A DNA stretch of 64,000 nucleotides. Origin: Sandarakinorhabdus sp. AAP62 (GTDB lineage: Bacteria; Pseudomonadota; Alphaproteobacteria; Sphingomonadales; Sphingomonadaceae). The notes under the pieces were generated by a model, which had not been told where the DNA came from, searched no databases, and saw only the letters and a list, made by a program, of their open reading frames with translations. Positions within the stretch are counted from its first letter, which is position 1. The number at the start of each line of letters is the position of its first letter. The stretch covers positions 1-64,000 of the forward strand of contig NZ_ANFY01000004.1 in NCBI RefSeq assembly GCF_000331225.1, read 5' to 3'. Both the position numbers and the translations under genes were made by a program. This document shows positions 17,834 to 26,990 of the stretch, piece after piece.

Positions 17834-18628
17834 ATGGTGCAGCGCATGTCGATCGATCGCGAAACGCAAGACCTTCTGGCCGAAGCCGCCGCCCATGAAC
17901 CGGCGGGCGTGCGCGCCGTCGCGGCCGAAGCGCTCGCCGGTCGCCAGCTGCGCTATTATGATTTCTGCATGGCGGCCTTTGCCGTCATCCTGATCTGCTC
18001 CAACCTTATTGGCGCCAGCAAGCCGGCGCAGATCGACGTGCCGATCTGGGGCACGGTCACCTTCGGCGCTGGCATCTTGTTCTTCCCGCTGTCCTATGTG
18101 CTCGGCGACGTGCTCACCGAAGTCTATGGCTATGCCCGGGCCCGGCGGGTTGTGTGGGTCGGCTTTGCCGCGTCGTTGTTTGCCGCCACCATGAGCTTTG
18201 TCGTCGTGTCGCTGCCGCCAGATCCCACGTGGCAGGGCCAGGCGGCGCTGGCCGAGATATTCGGCCAGGTGCCGCGTATCTTCCTCGCCTCCATCCTCGC
18301 CTTCTGGGCGGGGGAAATGGCCAATGCCTTCGTGCTGGCGAGGCTGAAATTGCTCACCGGCGGCCGCATGTTGTGGACGCGGACCATCGGTTCAACCGTG
18401 GTGGGGCAGGGGGTGGACAGCCTGATCTTCTATCCGCTGGCGTTCTGGGGCATCTGGGAACCGGCGCTGGTGTTCAGCGTGATGGCCACCAACTATGCGC
18501 TGAAAGTCTTGTGGGAAGCGCTGCTGACGCCCGTTACCTATCGGGTGGTGGCGTGGTTCAAGGCTGTGGAAGGTCTGGACGTGTTCGACGCGGGCACGGA
18601 TTTCACCCCGTTCAAGACACGGGTTTAG
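17834..18628 (+). CDS. yhhQ: Queuosine precursor transporter (YhhQ / VUT family)
   Basis: The 264-residue integral membrane protein has about six spans. Family segments are ICSNLIGASK, FPLSYVLGDVLTEVYGY and GQGVDSLIFYPLAF with ATNYALKVLWEALLTPVTY near the end. Members of this family import queuosine precursors (preQ0/preQ1) for tRNA modification. The N-terminal 40 residues are soluble and longer than usual. Starts at 17834 or 17846 are both possible. It is divergent from the SOS polymerase and does not appear to share its operator. Confidence 0.88.
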   Translation: MVQRMSIDRETQDLLAEAAAHEPAGVRAVAAEALAGRQLRYYDFCMAAFAVILICSNLIGASKPAQIDVPIWGTVTFGAGILFFPLSYVLGDVLTEVYGYARARRVVWVGFAASLFAATMSFVVVSLPPDPTWQGQAALAEIFGQVPRIFLASILAFWAGEMANAFVLARLKLLTGGRMLWTRTIGSTVVGQGVDSLIFYPLAFWGIWEPALVFSVMATNYALKVLWEALLTPVTYRVVAWFKAVEGLDVFDAGTDFTPFKTRV

Positions 18629-18660
18629 CGCTGCAATCAGCCGGGATTCTCAGCCGGGTT

Positions 18661-18942
18661 TCAACGCAGGACGCGCGTACGCCAGCGGCGGACGGGTTGG
18701 CCCGGGCGCACGGCATCAACAGCCATCAACAGCGGCTCGGTGACCAGCATCACCACCAGCATGACGGCAGCAAAGAGCACCATCGCCAGCCAGAGCGGCG
18801 CGGTGACGATGGCGAGGCCGATTCGGCCCAGCCCAGTCAACAGCATATTGGGGTGAATCTGCGGCATTGCCGGCAGCATGGCGTTGCTGTGGGCCAGAGC
18901 CGAGCCGGGCAGGGTTTCGCCATGAAAAGCCTGAATGGGCAT
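18661..18942 (-). CDS. Small hypothetical membrane protein
   Basis: The 93-residue protein starts at the ATG at 18942 with GGGGGAG 8 nt upstream. The first 40 residues are polar. One long hydrophobic segment at about residues 38-68 (LGRIGLAIVTAPLWLAMVLF and onward) would span the membrane once or as a hairpin, and a basic tail RRWRTRVLR follows. I do not recognise a family. The 280 bp upstream are unusually AT-rich for this chromosome and may carry its control region. Confidence 0.6.
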   Translation of the reverse strand: MPIQAFHGETLPGSALAHSNAMLPAMPQIHPNMLLTGLGRIGLAIVTAPLWLAMVLFAAVMLVVMLVTEPLLMAVDAVRPGQPVRRWRTRVLR

Positions 18943-19222
18943 GATGCAGTCTCCCCCGCAGCGCCTCGATCGAGTGACTGCGAGCGCAATATCTACCGTT
19001 TGCTGGGGCCCCATTCAATCGAAAAAATAACTTTAGAGTTAATTTTCTATGGATATCGAGAATGTGCTTCCTGGCCGTTAAGATGCAAATATCTGATATT
19101 GCAAAATATTCTGGATTCTCGGCGGCAGCGGTTACGCCGGAATGGATGCACTTGCCGGCGGTATGCCACTGAATCGGAGGTGATTTTCAGCAGTGCAGCG
19201 GACTTTGCCAACGCAAGGGCGT
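18943..19222. other. AT-rich intergenic segment
   Basis: The stretch 19015-19110 is much richer in A and T than its surroundings. It contains the small palindrome TAACT-TTAG-AGTTA (19028-19041) and a GCAAATATC/GATATTGC near-palindrome at about 19085-19102. It lies upstream of the small membrane protein gene and after the end of the MBL gene. No gene is seen in it. Confidence 0.5.
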
Positions 19223-20146
19223 TCAGAGCGCCAGGCGCATCAGATCGCGGCCAACGACGATTGATCCCGAAAACGCCCGCGCGGCCGAATCGCGCCACAT
19301 TTCATCGGTCACGCTGGCATCGCCGCCCGGCACGAAATGGCTGAGCACCAGCGTCTTTACCCCGGCCGCCGCCGCAATCTCGCCGGCCTGCTCCGCCAGC
19401 GTGTGGCTGGCCAGCAGATGCGCGCGCAAGCTCGGCGCGTTGGATTCGGCTTGGATCAACCGCTCCATCGCCGGCAGATACATCACTTCCTGCACCAGAT
19501 AATCCGCCCCCTGCGCCAGATCGATCAACGCCTGGCACGGCCGCGTGTCGCCAGACCACACCACCGATTTGCCCGCCCAGTCGAACCGGTAGGCGAAACT
19601 GTCGAACAACGGCGGATGCTCCACCCGCGCCGCCGCCACCTTCAGGCCACCCGCATCCAGCTGCACCCCCGGCTGCACCTCGGCCACGCTGATCATCTTG
19701 CGCAAATCCGGGCGGCCCTCATCGGCCATGCGCGTCTCGATATCCACCCGCGCAAAGCGCAGCCAATCCCGCGCCATCTGCTTCATGCCCCTGGGCCCAT
19801 GCACCGTCACCGGCGTGGTCAGCGCCCCACTCCACGCCAGCCACGGCAGGGTGAAGGCATCGGCCACATGATCATTGTGCAGATGCGTGATCCACACATG
19901 CGCCAGGTTCTTCAGCGGCAACCCCGCCAACGCCGCCTGCCGCGCCACGCCATTGCCGGCATCAATGATGTGCAACTGCCCGCCAATCATCAATGCCATC
20001 GCCGGCGCCGCCCTGAGCGCCTTGGGAGTCGGCCCGCCACCGGTGCCGAGCAGCACCAGCTGATCGGGCACGGGCTGGGCGGCGAGACGTCGCGGCACCA
20101 ATGCGGCGCCGGCGGCCATGGCGATCAATTGTCGGCGCGTGTGCAT
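19223..20146 (-). CDS. Tat-exported MBL-fold metallo-hydrolase
   Basis: The 307-residue protein begins with a twin-arginine-like signal (MHTRRQLIAMAAGAALVPRR), so it probably acts in the periplasm. The fold shows LGTGGGPTP, the metal motif THLHNDH (87-93), VVWSGDTRPC and a C-terminal LVLSHFVPG histidine. The pattern is RNase Z/arylsulfatase-like MBL. The ATG at 20146 is chosen because GGGGAGG lies 7 nt before it; the frame runs open further upstream but there crosses the intergenic repeat. A second exported relative with a similar active site lies at 55.4-56.4 kb. Confidence 0.84.
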   Translation of the reverse strand: MHTRRQLIAMAAGAALVPRRLAAQPVPDQLVLLGTGGGPTPKALRAAPAMALMIGGQLHIIDAGNGVARQAALAGLPLKNLAHVWITHLHNDHVADAFTLPWLAWSGALTTPVTVHGPRGMKQMARDWLRFARVDIETRMADEGRPDLRKMISVAEVQPGVQLDAGGLKVAAARVEHPPLFDSFAYRFDWAGKSVVWSGDTRPCQALIDLAQGADYLVQEVMYLPAMERLIQAESNAPSLRAHLLASHTLAEQAGEIAAAAGVKTLVLSHFVPGGDASVTDEMWRDSAARAFSGSIVVGRDLMRLAL

Positions 20147-20207
20147 GTTGCTGCCTCCCCATTGGCAGGTTGGGGGAGGGCGCAATGGGAGGCAAGAAAT
20201 TAGTGTG

Positions 20208-20353
20208 CCTCCGGCGGGCAGGGTCGCAGACCCTGCACCCGTCTGTTGTCGGGCGGCCCTGCTCAATAATCGCGCGTCATGCTGGCGCAGGCTAAATGGT
20301 TTGAGGCCGCGCAAAATCAAACGGGTGCAGGGGTCACCCCTGCCCGCCGGAGG
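20208..20353. repeat. Nested palindromic intergenic repeat, copy 2 (inner arm deleted)
   Basis: Outer arms 20208-20223 and 20338-20353 are identical to those of copy 1. Of the inner palindrome only the first 17 nt of the left arm remain (20276-20292); the right inner arm is missing. It lies between the MBL gene and purQ. Confidence 0.88.
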
Positions 20354-20372
20354 TATCACTCTTCCTTGAACT

Positions 20373-21038
20373 TCAGCCCAGCGCCGCCTGCACAGCCTCG
20401 AACAGCCGCCGCCCATCGGTGCCGCCCTGGGCGGCTTCGATCAGGCGTTCCGGGTGGGGCATCATGCCGAGCACGTTGCCGGCATCGTTGAGGATGCCGG
20501 CGATGGCGCGGGCCGAGCCGTTCACTGCTTCGGCGTAGCGGAAGGCGACGCGGCCTTCGCCTTCAAGGCGGTTCAGCGTGTCTTCGTCGGCGAAATAATT
20601 GCCGTCGTGGTGGGCGACGGGGATGGTGACGGTTTCGCCCTGCGCATAGCGGCTGGTGAAGATGGACTGGCTGTTGGCGACTTCGAGGCGCACGTCGCGG
20701 CAGACGAAGCCCAAGCCGGCGTTGCGCATCAGGGCGCCGGGCAGCAGGCCGGTTTCGGTGAGCACCTGGAAGCCATTGCAGATGCCGAGCACGGTGCGGC
20801 CTTCGCCAGCGGCCTGGACGACGGCCTGCATGACGTGGGAGCGGGCGGCCATGGCGCCGGAGCGCAGATAATCGCCATAGGAAAAGCCGCCGGGGATGCC
20901 GATGAAATCAAGGCCTTCCGGCAGGGTGGTTTCGGCGTGCCAAACCATCTGGGGCGCGGTGCCGGTCACCTTGGTGATGGCATCGGCCAGATCCCGATCG
21001 CAGTTGGAACCGGGGAAGACGATGACCGCGGCCTTCAC
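20373..21038 (-). CDS. purQ: Phosphoribosylformylglycinamidine synthase, PurQ (glutaminase)
   Basis: The 221-residue class I glutamine amidotransferase supplies ammonia to PurL. It has [12 protein letters not shown] at the start, [14 protein letters not shown], the nucleophile Cys87 in [10 protein letters not shown], and the catalytic pair His195/Glu197 in MPHPERL. The ATG at 21038 overlaps the purS stop by 4 nt. The length is normal for the three-subunit FGAM synthase found with small-type PurL. Confidence 0.97.
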   Translation of the reverse strand: MKAAVIVFPGSNCDRDLADAITKVTGTAPQMVWHAETTLPEGLDFIGIPGGFSYGDYLRSGAMAARSHVMQAVVQAAGEGRTVLGICNGFQVLTETGLLPGALMRNAGLGFVCRDVRLEVANSQSIFTSRYAQGETVTIPVAHHDGNYFADEDTLNRLEGEGRVAFRYAEAVNGSARAIAGILNDAGNVLGMMPHPERLIEAAQGGTDGRRLFEAVQAALG

Positions 21039-21265
21039 GGCATTTCGATCCGGAAATTCTCGATCACTGTGTTGGCGAGCAGCTGGCGGGCCATGGCTTC
21101 GACGGTTTCGCGGGAGGTGCCTTCGGCCAGTTCCAGCTCGATGATCTTGCCGGCGCGGACGTCGCCGACCCCGTCGAAACCCAGCCCCTTCAGGGCCGAT
21201 TCAATGGCCCGGCCCTGCGGGTCGAGCACGCCATTTTTCAGGGTGACGGTGACGGTGACTTTCAT
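21035..21265 (-). CDS. purS: Phosphoribosylformylglycinamidine synthase, PurS
   Basis: The 76-residue protein has the compact PurS pattern: [18 protein letters not shown], then [15 protein letters not shown] and the C-terminal [10 protein letters not shown]. PurS bridges PurL and PurQ and helps pass ammonia. The ATG at 21265 matches the family start; an ATG at 21277 is also in frame, and neither has a strong ribosome site. It is coupled to purQ by a 4-nt overlap. Confidence 0.95.
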   Translation of the reverse strand: MKVTVTVTLKNGVLDPQGRAIESALKGLGFDGVGDVRAGKIIELELAEGTSRETVEAMARQLLANTVIENFRIEMP

Positions 21266-21317
21266 GGGCGCGGCCATAGGCCGAACGGGCTGCGGGTGCA
21301 AGCGGGGAGGGGTGGAA

Positions 21318-22856
21318 TTACCCCAGCAGCACGACGGCCGCTGCCCCCAGCCCGGCCGCCAGCAGCAGCCAAGGCGTGGACCAGCCGCCCGCGCGCTTTT
21401 CCGGCAGCGGCGGCAGCGGCGGCTGCGGCGGCGCGGCGCCGGGCATGGGATTTTCGGCGATCCACTGGCGGAAGATGCGCGGCAACTGGCTGAGCGCGCG
21501 GGCATTGAGCACCAGCCGATCGGCGATCACGGCTTCCGGTCCCATTTCGTCGCGCACCCAGTCGCGCACATAGGGCTCGGCCACTTCCCACATGTTCACA
21601 TGCGGATCGATGGTGAGCGCCACGCCTTCCACCATCACCATGGTTTTCTGCAGCAGCAAGAGGTGCGGCTGCACCGGCATGTCGAAACTGCGGGTGATGG
21701 AGAACAGGCCTTCGAGCAGATCGGTGATGGCGATGTCTTTCGCCTGGCGGCCGCGGATGGGTTCGCCCACGGCGCGCAGGGCGGTGGCAAAGGCGGCCGG
21801 GTTGTGGTGCGGCGGCACATAGCCGGCCTCGAAATGGATTTCGGCGACGCGAGCATAATTGCCGGTGACGAGGCCGTGCAGGATTTCGGCCAGATAGAGG
21901 CGGGCGCGGCGGTTGATGCGGCCCATGATGCCGAAATCGATGACACCGATGCGGGCATGATCGCAGCGCTCGTCCGGCGGGATGACGAACAGATTGCCCT
22001 GGTGCAGATCGGCGTGGAAGAAGCCCTTGGCAATGGCCTGGGCGAGGAAGCCGTTGACCAGCACGCGGCCCAGCCTGGCGCGATCGATATCCAGCGCCGC
22101 CAGCGCCGCCCGGTCCGACACTTTCACGCCGTCGATCCAGTCGATCACCAGGATGCGGCGGGTGGAGCGTTGCCAGTCCACGCCGGGCACGACGAAATCG
22201 GGTTCGCCCGCCAGCGTTTCGCCCAGTTCCGAGGCGTTGGCGGCTTCGCGGCGCAGATCGAGTTCGGCTTCGATCCAGCTTTTGAAGGTGGCGATGACGG
22301 CGCGTGGCCGCAGCCGGGCAAATTCGCCGCCCAGCGTTTCGAGATGGCCGGCGCCCCATTCATAGGTGGCGAGCGCCGCTGTCACGTCGGCCTCGATGCC
22401 GGGCCGCAGCAGCTTGATGGCGACCGTGCGGCCATCGCTGGTGACGCCCTTGTGGACTTGCGCGATGGAGGCAGCGGCGACGGCCACCGGGTCGATTTTG
22501 GTAAAGCGGCTTTTCCAGTCACCGCCATAGGCCGCGTTCAGGACAGGCTCGATCTGGCTGAACGGGGCTGGTGGCACGGCGTCCTGCAGGCGGGCCAGAT
22601 CGGTGGCGGCTTCCAGCCCGATCAGATCGGGGCGGGTGGCGAGCGCCTGGCCCAATTTGATGGCGGCCGGGCCAACGGCGGCCAAGCCGGCAGCGAAATC
22701 CGGGGTTGTGGGGGCGCCGGTACCGAAACGCGCGACTTTCGCCAGCAGGCGTACAGCAAACGGCAGCCGCCGGTCCTCAAACGGACGCAGACCGCCACTG
22801 CGCGCCAGCCGCCGGCCCCATTTCAACAGCCGCCACAGGTGGACGATGGCGATCAA
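21318..22856 (-). CDS. ubiB: Ubiquinone biosynthesis kinase-like protein UbiB
   Basis: The 512-residue UbiB/ABC1 atypical kinase-like protein is needed for ubiquinone synthesis, probably in lipid access or ATPase-driven extraction of intermediates. It shows KLGQALATRPD (family KxGQ motif), the nucleotide-binding region with AIKLL, DLHQGN and VIDFGIMGR, and a C-terminal transmembrane helix (STPWLLLAAGLGAAAVVLLG). It starts at a TTG at 22856, 1 bp after the ubiE stop, with GGAAGG in the end of ubiE as a likely ribosome site. Confidence 0.94.
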   Translation of the reverse strand: MIAIVHLWRLLKWGRRLARSGGLRPFEDRRLPFAVRLLAKVARFGTGAPTTPDFAAGLAAVGPAAIKLGQALATRPDLIGLEAATDLARLQDAVPPAPFSQIEPVLNAAYGGDWKSRFTKIDPVAVAAASIAQVHKGVTSDGRTVAIKLLRPGIEADVTAALATYEWGAGHLETLGGEFARLRPRAVIATFKSWIEAELDLRREAANASELGETLAGEPDFVVPGVDWQRSTRRILVIDWIDGVKVSDRAALAALDIDRARLGRVLVNGFLAQAIAKGFFHADLHQGNLFVIPPDERCDHARIGVIDFGIMGRINRRARLYLAEILHGLVTGNYARVAEIHFEAGYVPPHHNPAAFATALRAVGEPIRGRQAKDIAITDLLEGLFSITRSFDMPVQPHLLLLQKTMVMVEGVALTIDPHVNMWEVAEPYVRDWVRDEMGPEAVIADRLVLNARALSQLPRIFRQWIAENPMPGAAPPQPPLPPLPEKRAGGWSTPWLLLAAGLGAAAVVLLG

Positions 22857-22857
22857 C

Positions 22858-23589
22858 TCAGACCTTCCATCCCGAATGGATGGCCACCGCGCCGCCCAGG
22901 ATCGGCGTGTAGCGCACCTGGGTGAAGCCAGCCGCGCTGATCATCGCGGCAAAGTCCGGCATGGTGGGAAAGCGGCGGATCGATTCGATCAGATAGCGAT
23001 AGGAATCGCCATCCTTGGCCACCATCTCGCCGATGCGCGGCACCAGCTTTTCCGAATAGACATCATAGACTTCGGCAAAGCCCGGCCAGGTCGTCGTGGA
23101 AAATTCGAGGCAGAAGAAACGCCCGCCAAAGCGCAGCACGCGGTGGGCTTCCTTCAGGGCGGCGGGAATATCGGTGACGTTCCGGATGCCAAAGGCAATC
23201 GTGTAGGCATCAAAGCTAAAGCTTGGAAAACTCAGAGTTTCGGCATTTTCCTCGCGCCAGATCAGGCTGGTCAGCCCCTGTTCGGCGGCGCGCTCCATGC
23301 CGACTTCCAGCATGGCGGGGTTGATGTCGGCCACGGTGATGTTGGCACCGGATTTCTCAATGCGGAAAGCAATATCGCCGGTGCCGCCGGCCATGTCGAG
23401 AATATCCTCACCAGGGCGCGGGTTCACGCGGCGGACGAAATCATCCTTCCACAGCCGGTGCATGCCCGCCGACATCAGATCGTTCATGATGTCATAGCGC
23501 TTGGCCACCGAACGGAAGACTTCGCCCACCCGGCGGGTCTTTTCCTCGGGGGCAACCTGTTCATAGCCAAAGCTGACGGTGTCGGTCAT
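22858..23589 (-). CDS. ubiE: Ubiquinone/menaquinone C-methyltransferase UbiE
   Basis: The 243-residue class I SAM methyltransferase has [18 protein letters not shown], the SAM loop [20 protein letters not shown] and the UbiE signature near [15 protein letters not shown]. It methylates the quinone ring carbon. The ATG at 23589 (MTDTVSFGY) is preferred over an upstream in-frame ATG at 23640 because AAGGA precedes it and the family starts here. It is divergent from mutM (71 bp apart). Confidence 0.96.
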   Translation of the reverse strand: MTDTVSFGYEQVAPEEKTRRVGEVFRSVAKRYDIMNDLMSAGMHRLWKDDFVRRVNPRPGEDILDMAGGTGDIAFRIEKSGANITVADINPAMLEVGMERAAEQGLTSLIWREENAETLSFPSFSFDAYTIAFGIRNVTDIPAALKEAHRVLRFGGRFFCLEFSTTTWPGFAEVYDVYSEKLVPRIGEMVAKDGDSYRYLIESIRRFPTMPDFAAMISAAGFTQVRYTPILGGAVAIHSGWKV

Positions 23590-23660
23590 CGTCTGTCCTT
23601 CTTGTGGGCGCGGCTTAGCCGAGGCTTGGCGGCCATGCAAACGCCGCCTATGTCGCGGGG

Positions 23661-24500
23661 ATGCCTGAATTGCCCGAAGTCGAAACCGTGATGCGTGGCC
23701 TGACCCCGGTGTGGGAAGGCCAGCGCTTCACCCGTGTTGTCGCCCATCGCCCCGATTTGCGCCGGCCACTGCCCGAAGCGCTGGGCCAGCGGCTCACTGG
23801 AGCAACCGTCGTGCGGCTGGGCCGGCGCGCCAAATATGGGCTGGTGGAAACCGATCGCGGCGACACGCTGATCATCCACCTCGGCATGTCGGGTCGGATG
23901 CGGGTTGATCCCGACGAACGGGAAAAGCACGATCATGTCGTATTCGAAACCGCCAATGGCCGCGTGGTGGCGTTCAACGACGCGCGGCGGTTCGGCAGCC
24001 TTGATCTGGTCGCAACAGAAGCCGCGGCGGCCCACCCGCTGCTCGCCGGCATCGGCCCCGAACCGCTCGGGCCCGATTATGGCCCCGCGCTCCTCAAACG
24101 CATCTTTGGCGACCGGTTGGCGCCGGCCAAGGCGATCCTGCTCGATCAGCGATTGATTGCCGGCCTGGGCAATATCTATGTTTGCGAAGCCTTGTTCCGA
24201 GCCGGCATTCACCCCGAAATGCCAGGTGGGCAGGTAACGGCGGCGCAGCTGAAACGGCTGCAGAGCGCCATCCCGGCCGTTCTGGAAGAGGCGATCGCGG
24301 CGGGCGGCTCCACCTTGCGCGACCACGCGGCCCCTGATGGCACGCTCGGCTATTTCCAGAAGGATTTTGCTGTCTACGGCCGGGATGGGAGTGGCTGCAT
24401 GGTGTGTGCCACTCCTGTCGAACGCATTGTCCAATCTGGCCGCTCCAGTTTCTTCTGTCCTGCATGCCAGCCAAAGGCAGGTCCACGCCGAAAGACTTGA
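23661..24500 (+). CDS. mutM: Formamidopyrimidine-DNA glycosylase MutM
   Basis: The 279-residue base-excision enzyme removes 8-oxoguanine and related lesions. It begins [13 protein letters not shown], with Pro2 as the catalytic nucleophile and Glu3 as the acid. It has [22 protein letters not shown] and a C-terminal four-cysteine zinc finger (CMVC...FFCPAC). The order mutM-rpsT-dnaA is common in related alphaproteobacteria. Confidence 0.97.
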   Translation: MPELPEVETVMRGLTPVWEGQRFTRVVAHRPDLRRPLPEALGQRLTGATVVRLGRRAKYGLVETDRGDTLIIHLGMSGRMRVDPDEREKHDHVVFETANGRVVAFNDARRFGSLDLVATEAAAAHPLLAGIGPEPLGPDYGPALLKRIFGDRLAPAKAILLDQRLIAGLGNIYVCEALFRAGIHPEMPGGQVTAAQLKRLQSAIPAVLEEAIAAGGSTLRDHAAPDGTLGYFQKDFAVYGRDGSGCMVCATPVERIVQSGRSSFFCPACQPKAGPRRKT

Positions 24501-24593
24501 CCGCAGGCGAGGCCTCGCTTATGGCGCTCACCTTCCGGCGCGGCCCCGCAAGGGCTTGTGCCTGTCCATCATTGAACAGACTTGCAGGAAATC

Positions 24594-24863
24594 ATGGCCA
24601 ACACGCCCCAGGCTGAAAAGCGTATCCGCCGCAACGACCGACGTGCCGCGATCAACAAGGCGCGCGTCAGCCGCATTCGCACCTTCGTGAAGAAGGTTGA
24701 ATCGAGCCTTGCCGCCGGCGATGCCGCCGCTGCTGCCGAAGCGCTGAAGGCGGCCCAGCCGGAGATGATGCGTGGCGTTGCCAAGGGCGTGCTCCACAAG
24801 AACACCGTGTCGCGCAAGATCAGCCGCCTCGCAGCGCGCGTGAAGGGCCTGGCTACCGCCTGA
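24594..24863 (+). CDS. rpsT: 30S ribosomal protein S20
   Basis: The 89-residue basic, helical protein starts [17 protein letters not shown] and has the S20 pattern [13 protein letters not shown] and [19 protein letters not shown]. It binds 16S rRNA in the small subunit. The ATG at 24594 has AGGAA upstream. A strong intrinsic terminator follows 41 bp after the stop. Confidence 0.98.
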   Translation: MANTPQAEKRIRRNDRRAAINKARVSRIRTFVKKVESSLAAGDAAAAAEALKAAQPEMMRGVAKGVLHKNTVSRKISRLAARVKGLATA

Positions 24864-24904
24864 GCTGTTCCGGCCTGCCGATGGCGCGCCGACTTGCCGA
24901 ATTG

Positions 24905-24942
24905 AAACGGAGTGCTGCCGACAGGCGGCGCTCCGTTTTCGT
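24905..24942 (+). terminator. Intrinsic terminator of rpsT
   Basis: Arm 24905-24919 pairs with 24925-24939 region around a GACA-type loop: AAACGGAGTGCTGCC against GGCGGCGCTCCGTTT, a 15-bp stem with two G-T pairs, followed by a T-rich tail (TTTTCGTTT). Confidence 0.88.
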
Positions 24943-25119
24943 TTGGGGCTGCGAACAGCCGTTCCCGATGTCGCGCCATGCCGTGACCGATTCGCTGTCT
25001 GCAGCGGTGATTCGCAGCCACAGGGGCTGATTCGCCCTTGTTGTCGGTCGATAAGTGGACCCAAAGGGGAACAAGCCGCTTCTTGCTGCAACGAAGGGGT
25101 GAATTGCTGCGCTGCAAAA

Positions 25120-25166
25120 TGACAGCGTCAATGTCAGCAACGTCATCAAAGCGTCATTGGACTGAC
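25120..25166. promoter_or_regulatory. Cluster of GTCA half-sites upstream of dnaA
   Basis: Within 47 bp there are four GTCA (25127, 25133, 25142, 25152) and two TGAC (25120, 25163), including the palindrome TGAC-AGC-GTCA. The cluster lies about 415 bp before the dnaA start. It could bind a regulator in tandem; no known site is claimed. Confidence 0.35.
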
Positions 25167-25580
25167 ACAAAAAATCCAAGCGCTTAGCTGCCGCCGGCCT
25201 TCGAGCGCTTCGACCGTCAGCAATGATTCGGTGCGTAAATCCAGAGTGTTACGACGCCCTCCACGGTAAGTCTCCAGATGGGCTGTCAACAGCTTTATTT
25301 GGCTGTGGATGGAAATTGGTCGCTTGCAGCCCTGTGCCTGCCCTGCTTATTTGGCGGTGGGTTTGGGGCGGCCGGCGTGTTGAACGTCAAACGTCCCGAT
25401 CACGCAACAAGCGACGCCGGCTGTGCCTTGGTTGAGGTGCGGAGGGGCTACTGCGTTCGGCTGAAAACGGCCGGCTGGCATCGCGTGCGCAAGGAAGAGC
25501 GACCCTCGGTGCGGGGGTTTGGGTCAATTGCCGGGGTCGGCGGAAGGGTGGGGTGCGTGTCGACGGCTGTTGCATCAGTT

Positions 25581-26951
25581 ATGCCTTCCGGTTTTCAGCC
25601 GGTGCCGCAGGGTGGTCCGATCGATTTTTCCGCTACTGAACGCGACGTGTGGACCCGGGTGCGCGCGGCCCTGAAGGTGGATGCCGGTGATCACAGCTAT
25701 GAAGCCTGGCTGGCGCCATTGGTGCTGGTCGGCTGCGATGGTGACACGCTGCGCCTGGCCGCGCCGTCGGCCTTTGCCGCGGATTGGGTGACCAGCAATT
25801 ATGCCGATCTGCTGCGTCGCCACTGGTCGCAGCATCAGCCATCGATCCGCCGTGTGACCGTGCAGCAGGGCCAGGCCATGGCGGCAGCGCCGGTGGCCAA
25901 GGTTGCAGCACCTGCCGTCAGCCAGCCGCTGCCGGTCGATGCGCGCTACAGCTTTGACAATTTCATCGTCGGCAAGTCGAACGAGCTGGCCTACAACGCG
26001 GCGCTGGCCATGGCGGAACCCGGCGCGCCCGGTTTCAACCCGCTGTTCCTGCATGGCACCACCGGCCTCGGCAAGACCCACCTGATGCACGCCATTGGCA
26101 ATGCCTATCTGGCCCACCATCCCAGCGCCCGCGTCGCCTATCTGTCGGCCGAGAAATTCATGGTCGAATTCATGGCCGCCATGCGCGCCAAGGACACGAT
26201 CAGCTTCAAGCAACGGCTGCGCTCGGTCGACCTGTTGATGATCGACGATGTGCAGTTCATCGCCGGCAAGGAATCGACCCAGGAAGAATTTTTCCACACG
26301 ATGAACGAGATCATCGGTGCCGGAAAGCGTCTGGTGATCACCGCTGACCGCTCGCCGCAAAACCTCGAAGGCATTCAGGAACGCATCCTGTCGCGCATGG
26401 CGTGGGGCCTGGTCGCCGATATCAACCCGGCCGATTACGAGCTGCGCTTGAATATCCTGCACGCCAAGGTGGCGGCGCTGGGCAGCCGCGCCCATGTGCC
26501 CGACGACGTGATCGAGTTCCTGGCCCGCAAGATCACCGCCAATGTGCGGGAACTGGAAGGGGCGCTGAATCGCGTCACCGCCTTCGCGCTGCTGGTGAAC
26601 AAGCCGATCAGCCTGGACTTCACCCGCGAAACCCTGGCCGATCTGCTGCGGGCCCACGAGAAGAAACTCACCATCGACGAGATCCAGCGCAAGGTGGCCG
26701 ATTATTATGGCCTGAAGGTTGCCGATCTCCTGTCGGAACGCCGGGCCCGCGAAGTCGCCCGGCCGCGCCAGATCGCCATGTATCTGGCAAAGAAGATGAC
26801 GCCGCGCTCGCTGCCGGAAATCGGCCGCCGCTTTGGCAAGCGCGATCACACCACCGTGATGCACGCGGTGAAGCGGGTGGAGCAACTGCGTGCCGACGAT
26901 CGCGAGATCGACAGCGACGTCGCCACCCTCACGCGCCTGCTCGACGGCTGA
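25581..26951 (+). CDS. dnaA: Chromosomal replication initiator DnaA
   Basis: The 456-residue AAA+ protein starts replication by binding DnaA boxes and melting the origin. It has an N-terminal domain I (about 15-90), the FDNFIVGKSNELAYNAAL segment, Walker A GTTGLGKTH, Walker B LLMIDDVQF, and the C-terminal DNA-binding KRDHTTVMHAVKRVE. The frame is open far upstream, but homology begins near the ATG at 25581, giving the usual length. The preceding gene is rpsT, as in many Sphingomonadales. Confidence 0.97.
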   Translation: MPSGFQPVPQGGPIDFSATERDVWTRVRAALKVDAGDHSYEAWLAPLVLVGCDGDTLRLAAPSAFAADWVTSNYADLLRRHWSQHQPSIRRVTVQQGQAMAAAPVAKVAAPAVSQPLPVDARYSFDNFIVGKSNELAYNAALAMAEPGAPGFNPLFLHGTTGLGKTHLMHAIGNAYLAHHPSARVAYLSAEKFMVEFMAAMRAKDTISFKQRLRSVDLLMIDDVQFIAGKESTQEEFFHTMNEIIGAGKRLVITADRSPQNLEGIQERILSRMAWGLVADINPADYELRLNILHAKVAALGSRAHVPDDVIEFLARKITANVRELEGALNRVTAFALLVNKPISLDFTRETLADLLRAHEKKLTIDEIQRKVADYYGLKVADLLSERRAREVARPRQIAMYLAKKMTPRSLPEIGRRFGKRDHTTVMHAVKRVEQLRADDREIDSDVATLTRLLDG

Positions 26952-26990
26952 GGCTTCTCAGCCCGTTTCCAAGCGGGTATCGGCGATGGT

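Larger units (their letters stand above)
24864..25580. other. rpsT-dnaA intergenic region (dnaA leader)
   Basis: This 717-bp gap has a terminator (24905-24942), a cluster of GTCA half-sites (25120-25166) and then the dnaA leader. I see no protein gene I would support. I looked for DnaA boxes (TTATCCACA and complement) and found only a poor match (CATCCACAG complement near 25300), so this stretch does not look like a classical replication origin. Confidence 0.6.

Noticed and set aside
20454-22925. Long plus-strand frame (about 820 codons) across purQ, purS and ubiB
   Set aside because: It runs antisense to three well-supported genes, has no recognisable domain and no ribosome site.
24864-25580. 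Replication origin next to dnaA
   Set aside because: I found no cluster of DnaA boxes and no AT-rich unwinding element. Many alphaproteobacteria have their origin elsewhere.
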